Below, in pieces: positions 9,165 through 16,546 of a stretch of DNA of 64,000 nt (within the stretch, counting starts at the first letter, position 1; the number at the start of each line of letters is the position of its first letter). A model generated the notes under the pieces. It made no database searches and was not told the DNA's origin. It saw only the letters and a list, made by a program, of their open reading frames with translations. The translations under genes were made by a program, and so were the position numbers. The DNA is from Vibrio tapetis subsp. quintayensis (GTDB lineage Bacteria; Pseudomonadota; Gammaproteobacteria; Enterobacterales; Vibrionaceae), in contig NZ_JAUFQV010000032.1 of the NCBI RefSeq assembly GCF_030409945.1, positions 1-64,000 of the forward strand, read 5' to 3'.

Positions 9165-9890
9165 TTAGTTCATTGCAGGTAAACGGTGTTTAGATTCTTG
9201 CAAGTGATCAGCCGATGCTTGTCTTGCTTTGTCTTCGTTACCGGCCATGATCGCTTCATAGATTTCACGGTGTTCGTTAATGCAAGTACTGCCCTCTTCT
9301 GATGAGTGAGTGATAAAGTTAACAAACATGGTTGTCAAAATATTCCCAAACGGCAGATAGAAGTCATTACCAGTAGAACTAAAAACTAGGCGATGGAATT
9401 TTGTGTCGACTTCCGTCCACTTTTCCATATCAAAGACTTCTGCTTCGTCTATGTCACACATTTCTTGGAAAGCTTCAGATATCTTGATACGTTGTTCCGC
9501 AGTGGCATAACGAGCAGCCAAAGCACATGCTTCTGGTTCAATCGCACGACGTAGACCTAAGAACTGTTGGCAGAATTCTTCAAGATCGGTTAACCCATCC
9601 ATCCACTCAATCAATTGAGGGTCAAGGAAGTTCCAATAAGCGCGATCGACAACCTTCGTCCCAATCTTCGGTCGTGATTCTAACAACCCTTTAGAGGTCA
9701 AAAGTTTTACTGCTTCTCTGAGCGCCGTTCGGCTAATACCAAACTGCTCACATAACGCCATCTCACCAGGTATGATTGAGCCTTGAGGCAAATCACCAGA
9801 CAAAATACCACGCGCAATTTCACGTGCAACTTGCACGTGTAGGCTGCGCTTTGAGCCTGAGATTGAAGCAAAATTACCAGCCATAGTCAC
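9165..9890 (-). CDS. FadR-type GntR regulator (copy 1), probable alginate regulator
   Basis: A 241-residue transcription factor. The N-terminal winged helix-turn-helix (about 15-85) includes LCEQFGISRTALREAVKLL, then comes the wing GLLESRPKIGTKV. The C-terminal FCD effector domain (about 100-235) has the D/H residues (TEVDTKFHRLVFSSTGN, EHREIYEAI) that bind metal in this subfamily. Effectors of such proteins are often sugar acids. It is divergent from a close paralogue, and TTGTANTACAA-like elements lie between them and before the alginate genes, so it is the likely local repressor. The start could also be the second ATG, two codons in. Confidence 0.88.
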   Translation of the reverse strand: MTMAGNFASISGSKRSLHVQVAREIARGILSGDLPQGSIIPGEMALCEQFGISRTALREAVKLLTSKGLLESRPKIGTKVVDRAYWNFLDPQLIEWMDGLTDLEEFCQQFLGLRRAIEPEACALAARYATAEQRIKISEAFQEMCDIDEAEVFDMEKWTEVDTKFHRLVFSSTGNDFYLPFGNILTTMFVNFITHSSEEGSTCINEHREIYEAIMAGNEDKARQASADHLQESKHRLPAMN

Positions 9891-10000
9891 TTTTCTGCAT
9901 ATATGTATTATTTAAGCCTTATTATAGCATCAACGAATACCCCTACATATAGCAGCATTTAATAAACGTGACGTAGGAGCTTAGTTGCCATCAATACCAA

Positions 10001-10145
10001 TAGTCATACAATACAACTAAAAAGAGTGTTTCATGTCACATTGCTTCAAACAAACCTCCTATTTATTGGCTAACATCGTAAATTTTCGATCCTACCACCT
10101 TGACGAAATGATGTGCTATTGTATGATTATTATCACTTATGATAA
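10001..10145. promoter_or_regulatory. Divergent control region between the two FadR-type regulators
   Basis: It contains GTCATACAATACAAC (10002-10016, minus-strand TTGTATTGTATGAC) and TTGTATGATTA (10119-10129), both partial matches to the operator TTGTANTACAA. A perfect inverted repeat TTATCA-CTTA-TGATAA lies at 10130-10145. The arrangement suggests auto- or cross-regulation. The remaining 383-nt gap shows a 33-codon frame at 10171-10272 that ends one base before the regulator start. Confidence 0.45.
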
Positions 10146-10273
10146 TGAACAACAAATTAAGTGAACCGTGATGTTTAGCAGTTTAAAAGGTAATAATGCT
10201 CCAAATACCGAATCAGCAGCCGGTACAATCTTAAAAGTTGCGCATATTTCAGTCGAATTTGGGAGAGCATGAA

Positions 10274-10996
10274 ATGGCTGTTTTTTCCATAGTCTCTGAT
10301 TCTAGTCGCCGTCTTCATGTCCAGGTCGCTCGACAAATCGCTCGAAAGATACTCTCTGGTGAGTTACAACAGCGCGAAAAGCTGCCCAGTGAGCTCGAGT
10401 TGTGTAAACAATTTGGTATTAGCCGGACTGCCTTGCGAGAATCAACTAAACTCCTCACCTCTAAAGGCTTATTAGAATCTAAGCCGAAAGTCGGTACGCA
10501 TATTAGAGAACGTCAGTTTTGGCACTTTCTAGACCCGCAACTACTGGAGTGGATACAAGATATCGAAGATACTGAACCATTCTTGACGCAATTCTTAGGC
10601 TTAAGAAAAGCGATAGAACCAGAAGCGTGTGCGCTCGCAGCGAACAATGCCAGTATTGAGCAACGAAAAACACTATCAGTATTAATCCAAAAAATGACGG
10701 TCGCGGCTAAAGAGTTTGATTACGCCACATGGGGGGAAGTTGATCATAAGTTTCACCAAACTATATTCCTTTCAACAGGCAATCAGTTTTATATTCCGTT
10801 TGGCAATATTTTGAATACTATCTTTTTGCAGTTTATTGATAAGTCAGCCGAGGGCGGACGCTTTTGTATTGACGAGCATCGTGCAATTTACGATGCCATT
10901 ATGTCAGGGCAGCCGGATCAAGCACGCTTTTCATCATTAAATCTACTCAATGATGAAAATCAAAAGTTGGCGCAAGAGCATGCCATTAGCGGCTAG
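10274..10996 (+). CDS. FadR-type GntR regulator (copy 2)
   Basis: A 240-residue paralogue of the divergent regulator with the same layout: winged helix (LCKQFGISRTALRESTKLL, then GLLESKPKVGT) and FCD domain (GEVDHKFHQTIFLSTGN, EHRAIYDAI). The start at 10274 (MAVFSIVSD) is preferred because GGGAG lies 8 nt before it and because the paralogue begins at the same place. The longer upstream frame to 10238 has no ribosome-binding site. The two copies may recognise the same operator but respond to different intermediates, or form heterodimers (inference). A terminator follows at once. Confidence 0.88.
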   Translation: MAVFSIVSDSSRRLHVQVARQIARKILSGELQQREKLPSELELCKQFGISRTALRESTKLLTSKGLLESKPKVGTHIRERQFWHFLDPQLLEWIQDIEDTEPFLTQFLGLRKAIEPEACALAANNASIEQRKTLSVLIQKMTVAAKEFDYATWGEVDHKFHQTIFLSTGNQFYIPFGNILNTIFLQFIDKSAEGGRFCIDEHRAIYDAIMSGQPDQARFSSLNLLNDENQKLAQEHAISG

Positions 10997-11021
10997 TTAA
11001 TTCTGAATGGCACACCACTCA

Positions 11022-11053
11022 AACCATAATGTCTTAGGGCATTATGGTTTTTT
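11022..11053 (+). terminator. Rho-independent terminator after FadR-type regulator 2
   Basis: A 10-bp perfect stem AACCATAATG/CATTATGGTT with an 8-nt loop, then a T-run. It lies inside the longest possible reading frame of the next gene, which decides that gene's start. Confidence 0.85.
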
Positions 11054-11075
11054 ACATCACAGCGAGGTCTATTTC

Positions 11076-12434
11076 TTGTCTTCTCCATCTTATGCTAGAA
11101 AGAACTTCTCGTTAGCGTGGCCATTAGCGTTGAACGCGCTATTGATGCAATCAATGCTAATGATCGATACTCTTTTGGTTTCACCTCTTGGTGAACTTCC
11201 TCTCGCCGCTATGGGCATATCCACCACAGTTGTCGCCTTTATCTTAGGCATTCAGATGGCGCTGGCGAACGGTACTCAATTGGTTATTAGCCGAGCTGTG
11301 GGTTCAGGTGTCAAGGAGTCGTTGTCGAAATCGTTTTGGTCGGGGCTGTTAATCAACCTATCCGTTGCGGTTCTATTTTGGTTATTGCTGACTGTTTTTG
11401 AACGCCCTTTATTAGAAGCACTGACCGATGACCCGAAATTGTTTAGTCAAATCAGCAGCTACATCGATATTTCTAAGTATATCGTTATCTTCAACGCCCT
11501 AACACAGATCATTATCGCGTTGTTCAATGGTTTAGGCCGAACCAAAGTACCGTTTAAAGGCTACTTGATTGAAATGCCGGTCAACGCCATCGTCTCTTAC
11601 CTGTTAATTCATGGCTATGGCTCAATACAAGGTATTGGTGTTGAGGGAGCAGCTTTGGGTAGCTTATTCGCCATTGCTGTTCGTTTGGCTTATCTCAGTT
11701 TGTGCATGCGTTTCGATGACGAAGTAAATATCAGTAAGTTCTCGGTGCTGTCTTCAATGAGGAAAAACATTCGTAACCATCTCATCGAAATATTCCCCGT
11801 AGCCGCGAATATGACCATTTTGTCGATTGGTGTAACCGTTTATCAATTACTTTACTCCCAGCTCAACATTAACGCATATGTAGCCATTACGCTTATCATG
11901 CCTTGGTTACGTTCTGGCACGCAGTTCATCACCGCGTGGGCTCACGCAACGGCAATCACCATCAGCCAAGCGATTGGTTCTAAGAGTTTGGATAACCTGA
12001 CCAAAAATGTCGATACGAGTATTAACATCGCTGTTGGTATTTCATTCTTGTGTGCGCTGGCCTTTACTTTAATCAGCTTGGTCATTGCCGATATTTACCC
12101 TGATTTAGACCCATCGACCTACGAAGCGCTTGCACTCATTGCCCCGCTGTACATCTTTTTACCCATTGCTCGTGGTTACAACACGGTTCATGGCCATATA
12201 TTGCGATCTCTTGGCAAAACAACCGCGGTATTTAAGATTAACTTTACCGGCCAGTGGTTAATTTCGATCCCGTTATGTGCGCTACTCGTGCTGGTGTTTG
12301 ACGTGTCCATTTTTTGGGCATTTGCCATTCAACCATTTGAAGAGATCATCAAAGCCTTGCCATTCCGCCACCTTGCTCGAAAATCGTTAAAAGAGTTTGA
12401 TGCGAAAAAAGCAAGCAAACTCATGTACGACTAG
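11076..12434 (+). CDS. MATE-family multidrug/metabolite efflux transporter
   Basis: About 452 residues with twelve predicted membrane helices in two homologous halves, the usual MATE length. It starts LSSPSYARKNFSLAWPLALN, a typical N-terminus of the family (short cytoplasmic lead, then helix 1). The frame is open upstream to 11007, but that part overlaps a terminator. The TTG at 11076 has GCGAGG 8 nt before it and is preferred. It exports cationic drugs or metabolites by H+ or Na+ antiport. Its substrate and any link to alginate are unknown. Confidence 0.88.
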   Translation: MSSPSYARKNFSLAWPLALNALLMQSMLMIDTLLVSPLGELPLAAMGISTTVVAFILGIQMALANGTQLVISRAVGSGVKESLSKSFWSGLLINLSVAVLFWLLLTVFERPLLEALTDDPKLFSQISSYIDISKYIVIFNALTQIIIALFNGLGRTKVPFKGYLIEMPVNAIVSYLLIHGYGSIQGIGVEGAALGSLFAIAVRLAYLSLCMRFDDEVNISKFSVLSSMRKNIRNHLIEIFPVAANMTILSIGVTVYQLLYSQLNINAYVAITLIMPWLRSGTQFITAWAHATAITISQAIGSKSLDNLTKNVDTSINIAVGISFLCALAFTLISLVIADIYPDLDPSTYEALALIAPLYIFLPIARGYNTVHGHILRSLGKTTAVFKINFTGQWLISIPLCALLVLVFDVSIFWAFAIQPFEEIIKALPFRHLARKSLKEFDAKKASKLMYD

Positions 12435-12510
12435 CTAAACAGAGACGCTCTTCGGAACCATGCCTAAGCAAGTCCGAAATAGCTCAACCAAAAATAGCCA
12501 TCACATCAAC

Positions 12511-12553
12511 AAAAAAGCACCTCAGATAAGGTCATATCTGGGTGCTTTTTTTA
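12511..12553. terminator. Bidirectional terminator between MATE and DEH reductase genes
   Basis: Long stem AAAAAGCACC-CAGATA with TATCTG-GGTGCTTTTT, A-run on the left and T-run on the right, placed between convergent genes. Confidence 0.85.
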
Positions 12554-12588
12554 TTTCTAACAGTAGCTACTTTGCAAGCTTAACGAGA

Positions 12589-13344
12589 CTAGATACCTAG
12601 AGCTTGACCACCACCAATTTGAAGTGTTTCTGCCGTCATGAATGACGCATCTTTGCTTACCAAGAAAGAGATAACAGAGGCCACTTCTTCAGGCTGACCA
12701 AGGCGACCTAGCATGATGCTGTCTGCCCATGAAGCAAATACTTCAGGCTTAGTTGATTTGATTTGAGCATGGAATGGCGTGTCGATAGTACCCGGAGAAA
12801 CCGCATTAACACGAATGTTTGCTGGCGCTAACTCTTTTGCCAAAGCACGAGTTAATGTGTGAACGGCCGCTTTAGAAGTACCGTAAATACCCGCACCAGG
12901 GCCGCCTGCGTTCCATGCAGCATTTGAAGTGAAGTTGATGATTGAAGCATTATCAGATTTCTTCAAAAATGGAATCGCTGCACGTGAAACAAAAAATGCG
13001 CTATCAAGGTTAAGTGCCATTACAGAACGGAAAAACTCAGTGCTCATTTCCTCAATTGAGCTACGACCGCCTAGGCCACCAGCATTGTTAACGACAACGT
13101 CGATGTGGCCGTACTTCTCACCAATGGCTGTGATTGTTTCAGTCACGGCTTTATCATCCGTAACATCAAACCCGTAATACTCAGCTTCAATACCAGACTC
13201 TTGAAGTTTCGCAACACAAGCTGCGCCTTTCTCTGATTCGATGCCATTAAGAATAACGGTGTAGCCATCTTGACCAAGACGTGTAGCCACTTGGAAACCA
13301 ATGCCGCCTGTTGCGCCAGAAATAAATGCGATTTTCTTAGACAT
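12589..13344 (-). CDS. SDR oxidoreductase, probable DEH reductase (KDG-forming)
   Basis: A 251-residue classical short-chain dehydrogenase. It has the cofactor motif SGATGGIG (9-16), NNAGG (86-90), and catalytic S140, Y154 and K158 (YGTSK), ending in a typical SDR tail (ETLQIGGGQAL). In alginate pathways an SDR reduces 4-deoxy-L-erythro-5-hexoseulose uronate to 2-keto-3-deoxygluconate, the substrate of the KdgK encoded nearby. That step has no other candidate in this window. A perfect TTGTATTACAA operator lies about 105 bp upstream, the same as before kdgF. The family is certain; the substrate is inferred from context. Confidence 0.85.
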   Translation of the reverse strand: MSKKIAFISGATGGIGFQVATRLGQDGYTVILNGIESEKGAACVAKLQESGIEAEYYGFDVTDDKAVTETITAIGEKYGHIDVVVNNAGGLGGRSSIEEMSTEFFRSVMALNLDSAFFVSRAAIPFLKKSDNASIINFTSNAAWNAGGPGAGIYGTSKAAVHTLTRALAKELAPANIRVNAVSPGTIDTPFHAQIKSTKPEVFASWADSIMLGRLGQPEEVASVISFLVSKDASFMTAETLQIGGGQALGI

Positions 13345-13449
13345 AATGACACTCTCCTGAGTAATAAATAATATTTAGGAATGAAGCGGTTGAGTCACAT
13401 TTCATTGGGATCATTCTACCAAGATGAATACGAAACAACTTAAATCCTA

Positions 13450-13460
13450 TTGTATTACAA
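13450..13460 (-). promoter_or_regulatory. FadR-type operator before DEH reductase
   Basis: TTGTATTACAA, a perfect palindrome around the central T, identical to the site at 26061-26071. It lies in the promoter gap of the leftward reductase gene. Confidence 0.6.
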
Positions 13461-13568
13461 ATGAGGACTATTTAGAACCGACCCAACAAGGAGAAACAAG
13501 AAAATGACTGATAACTCGTCTATTTAAGCGAGAAGTGTGACGAGGGGCTCATCACACATAATTGAAAA

Positions 13569-14855
13569 CTAGTTTGTATCAGGACGTAAACACACCAACC
13601 GAGCCACACAGCCGCCTTTCTCGTGATTATCTAGCAAGAATGACCAACCGTAGCTTTCACACAGCCGGCGAACAATCAGTAAACCTAGCCCATGCTCAGT
13701 GTTATTCCCACTGAGTTCATTCAGCCCAGAGCCTGTGTCAGTGACTTCAATAAAATCGGAGGTAATCTCAACATGGATGTATCCCTTTTGAGTAAACCGG
13801 ATGGCGTTTTCAACCAGATTTTTAAGTAGGATATTCATGACGGTATACGGCATATTTAGGCGCGTTCCCTCCCCTACATTCATATTGAACGTCACATCGG
13901 CATTAAGCTTGCTGAGGGACTTATCAAGGCTCAGGGTTTCAACGGTATAGTCATACAAGATACCGGTCTGATTAGCGTTTTCTTGCTTTACAATGTTGAG
14001 CAGCACTTCTACCGTGTCTTGCATCCCCGTGGCGGCATTAATAATTCGGTCGCGTTGCTTTTTCTGAAAGTCTTTATCCTCTTTCATGCTTTGTAAATTA
14101 GCCGCGCCAAGCACAATGGATATTGGAGTTTTCAATTCGTGGCTAGCGTAATTTGCAAACATACGTTCTTGCTTCATTAAGCGGTTTTTCATTTGGTTGT
14201 AGTCGTTCAGTCGCTCAGTTAGCATTTGTACTTCATCAATCGCTCGCTCTGATACGGCAAAATCATGATCACTTTGTTTTGCAAGTTGGGCACTTAAATC
14301 AGAAATCGGTGACATCAAGCCATCAAACATGCGCTGTAAGGAGAAACGTAAGAATGCGATTAACAGCAGCATCAATATCATAGCCGTCAGCAATAAGGTG
14401 TCCCAGTTATCATCACCAAAGTCTAATGCTCTTGAACCGACACTCAGGTACAGCGGACGTTCAATACCAGCATCATCAGTAAAACGAGTGTGAAGTACCA
14501 TAAAGCCGTTTTCAGAAAAAGGCTTATATCGAGTCACTCGACCGAGTTCGTAAGGCAATTGAGATTTTAATTCATCCGGTAAAAATTGTTCATTATAGTA
14601 GGCGTACACATTGGGGCTTATCTTAGCCGTGCCAACTTGTTCTAGCGAATAGTGAGTAATGGCGACGCTCTCAAATGCGACTAAATGTTGCTGGGTTTGC
14701 TGATCCTCGTTGTAAACCAGATATAAAGAAAATACCAAAAAAACAACAAATGAAGAGGACAGAGCGATAACCGAAAAGGTTTTGAGTAGCCTAGATTTCA
14801 CATCTTGAATCGAGTTACCGCCTCGAGCGAGATGACGCGCTTTTAACCATTTCAT
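13569..14855 (-). CDS. Sensor histidine kinase
   Basis: A 428-residue membrane kinase. It has two transmembrane helices (about 28-48 and 153-170) around a periplasmic sensor of about 100 residues, a HAMP-like linker, a HisKA domain with phospho-acceptor H239 in YASHELKTPIS, and a HATPase domain with N-box LLKNLVENAIRF, G1 DTGSG and G2 GLGLLIV. It follows its response regulator gene by 13 nt in one operon, divergent from an RND efflux operon that it probably controls. The signal is unknown. Confidence 0.92.
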   Translation of the reverse strand: MKWLKARHLARGGNSIQDVKSRLLKTFSVIALSSSFVVFLVFSLYLVYNEDQQTQQHLVAFESVAITHYSLEQVGTAKISPNVYAYYNEQFLPDELKSQLPYELGRVTRYKPFSENGFMVLHTRFTDDAGIERPLYLSVGSRALDFGDDNWDTLLLTAMILMLLLIAFLRFSLQRMFDGLMSPISDLSAQLAKQSDHDFAVSERAIDEVQMLTERLNDYNQMKNRLMKQERMFANYASHELKTPISIVLGAANLQSMKEDKDFQKKQRDRIINAATGMQDTVEVLLNIVKQENANQTGILYDYTVETLSLDKSLSKLNADVTFNMNVGEGTRLNMPYTVMNILLKNLVENAIRFTQKGYIHVEITSDFIEVTDTGSGLNELSGNNTEHGLGLLIVRRLCESYGWSFLLDNHEKGGCVARLVCLRPDTN

Positions 14856-14868
14856 TCTGTCACCAGCC

Positions 14869-15552
14869 TCAAGCTTTCACCAATCGGTAACCCGATTTCG
14901 GCACGGTCATTAACATTGGATAAGCATACGGCTTGTCCAGTACATTTCGTAACAAATAGATGTGGCTGCGCAACACATCCTTGTCCGGAATATCTTCCCC
15001 CCATAGTTGATAAATCAACGCTTCTCGAGAGACAATATCACCTTGTGCTTTTACCAAGGAAAGTAATATTTGATATAGCGCAGGAGCTACCACTACAGAG
15101 CATCCGGCACGAGTCACCAAATGCGTTTTTTGATCAATCGAGATTTCACCATAGGTCAGTAGCGTTTGGGCAACTTGCCCTCGGTAACGCTTGATAAGGG
15201 CCGTTAAGCGAGCTTCTAATTCAGGGAATTGAAACGGTTTACTAATGAAATCATCAACACCACTTTCGAAGCCCGTCAACAAGTCTTGCTGCCCGTTCAA
15301 CGCCGTAAGCATCAAAATTGGCGTGGTGCAGCCGCTGTCTCTAAGCTCTTGTGCCATTTGCATGCCATTTTTCTTTGGCATCATCACATCTAAAATGATC
15401 ACATCAAATTCATTCTCTAGAGCAAGCTGTAACCCTTGCTCACCATTGTCCGCAAAATCGACTTCAGCACCTTTCACTTCTAGAAAATCCGCCAGTATGC
15501 CTTGCAGTTCCTCATTGTCTTCTACTACTAAAATCTGTCGACCCGCTAGCAT
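14869..15552 (-). CDS. OmpR-family response regulator
   Basis: A 227-residue two-domain regulator. The receiver has acidic residues near 11-12 (VVEDNEE), phospho-acceptor D55 (ILDVMMPKKNG) and K105-type FISKPF. The C-terminal winged helix has the OmpR-type end VRGVGYRL-like VPKSGYRLVKA. Ribosome-binding site AGAGG lies 7 nt before the ATG. The divergent intergenic region carries GTCGA repeats at 11-bp spacing, as expected for this family. It likely activates the adjacent RND operon. Confidence 0.92.
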   Translation of the reverse strand: MLAGRQILVVEDNEELQGILADFLEVKGAEVDFADNGEQGLQLALENEFDVIILDVMMPKKNGMQMAQELRDSGCTTPILMLTALNGQQDLLTGFESGVDDFISKPFQFPELEARLTALIKRYRGQVAQTLLTYGEISIDQKTHLVTRAGCSVVVAPALYQILLSLVKAQGDIVSREALIYQLWGEDIPDKDVLRSHIYLLRNVLDKPYAYPMLMTVPKSGYRLVKA

Positions 15553-15612
15553 TCTATTACCTCTGCCCTAGTTTCTATTCTGTCTTTCTCTTTGCCATCA
15601 TACGGATTTTCT

Positions 15613-15717
15613 GTCGAAAAAAAGTCGAAGCTATGCCAAACCTTACCGTATGTTTCATCCATTCTAAAGTTCCTGTCGATAAAGTCTCTATCTATGTAGT
15701 TTCGACAAAAACTCGAC
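15613..15717. promoter_or_regulatory. GTCGA repeat array, candidate response-regulator sites
   Basis: GTCGA occurs at 15613 and 15624 and again at 15675, with an incomplete second GTC at 15684. The inverted form TCGAC occurs at 15702 and 15713. Both full pairs have 11-bp spacing, one helical turn, the arrangement bound by OmpR/PhoB-type dimers. The two pairs face opposite ways, toward the kinase operon and the efflux operon. Confidence 0.5.
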
Positions 15718-15764
15718 ACGCTCCCCATCAAACTGCAGCCAACTTGAACATTTAGGAGTCCATC

Positions 15765-16538
15765 ATGAATAAAACATTTCTGTTTTCACTGGCATTGCTA
15801 CAAGGCGTTTCAACCCACGCATATTCCCTCGACCTCATTGGCAAAGCCACAGGAATCGACCCAGTCAATGTTGTTTCAGAAGTAAGCGGTGTTCTGAAAC
15901 AGATTAACTGGTACACGGGAGATGTCATTACTCGCGGTGCGCCACTGGCGTTAATCAACCCTGTCGACTTTCAATTAGAAGTACGCAAACAAAAGGCCAA
16001 CGTTTCTTTAGTAGAGGCCGACTTATCTATCAAGCGTTCTTTATACAAGCGCTACGTCGAACTGCGAGGCAAAAACAGCTTATCGCAAAATGAACTCGAC
16101 ATCGCTAAAGCAGATTTCGATGCCGCTAAGGCTCAGTTGTCTCTTGCCAAAATTGAACTTCAAAAGGCCCAGCTAGATTTAGACCGCACGTCCATTCATT
16201 CAAGCATTGAAGGTTACGTGGTGTCTAGGCCACTAGAAGCAGGCGCGTGGGTCAATCAGGGGGATTTACTGTACCAGTTGATCAACATAGATAAACTCAA
16301 CGTGCGCTTGCTTGCGAGCGAGTTCGACTTAGCGTCACTGTATGTCGGCCAACCGATTCAACTATGGTCTGAATCCAATCAGAACAACAAGATACTTGCC
16401 AGTATCAAACGTATTGGCGTTGAGCTTGATCCTAGTACTTACGCCTATCCTGTCGAAGTGAGCATCAATAATGCCGAACATCAATTTAAGCCGGGAATGT
16501 CTATTCACGCAACCACCACCTTTGAAACCAATAAGTAA
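15765..16538 (+). CDS. RND efflux periplasmic adaptor (membrane fusion protein)
   Basis: A 257-residue adaptor with a signal peptide ending near THAYS. A lipoyl/barrel-sandwich half (GVLKQINWYTGDVITRGAPL) is followed by a coiled-coil hairpin (about 65-130), the second lipoyl half (SIEGYVVSRPLEAGAWVNQG) and a beta-barrel. It is much shorter than the usual 350-400 residues and seems to lack most of the membrane-proximal domain. It is 8 nt before the RND pump. It would link the pump to an outer-membrane channel, which is not encoded here. Confidence 0.88.
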   Translation: MNKTFLFSLALLQGVSTHAYSLDLIGKATGIDPVNVVSEVSGVLKQINWYTGDVITRGAPLALINPVDFQLEVRKQKANVSLVEADLSIKRSLYKRYVELRGKNSLSQNELDIAKADFDAAKAQLSLAKIELQKAQLDLDRTSIHSSIEGYVVSRPLEAGAWVNQGDLLYQLINIDKLNVRLLASEFDLASLYVGQPIQLWSESNQNNKILASIKRIGVELDPSTYAYPVEVSINNAEHQFKPGMSIHATTTFETNK

Positions 16539-16546
16539 GGGTTACC

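Noticed and set aside
10238-10273. Upstream extension of FadR-type regulator 2
   Set aside because: No ribosome-binding site, and the paralogue begins at the position matching 10274.
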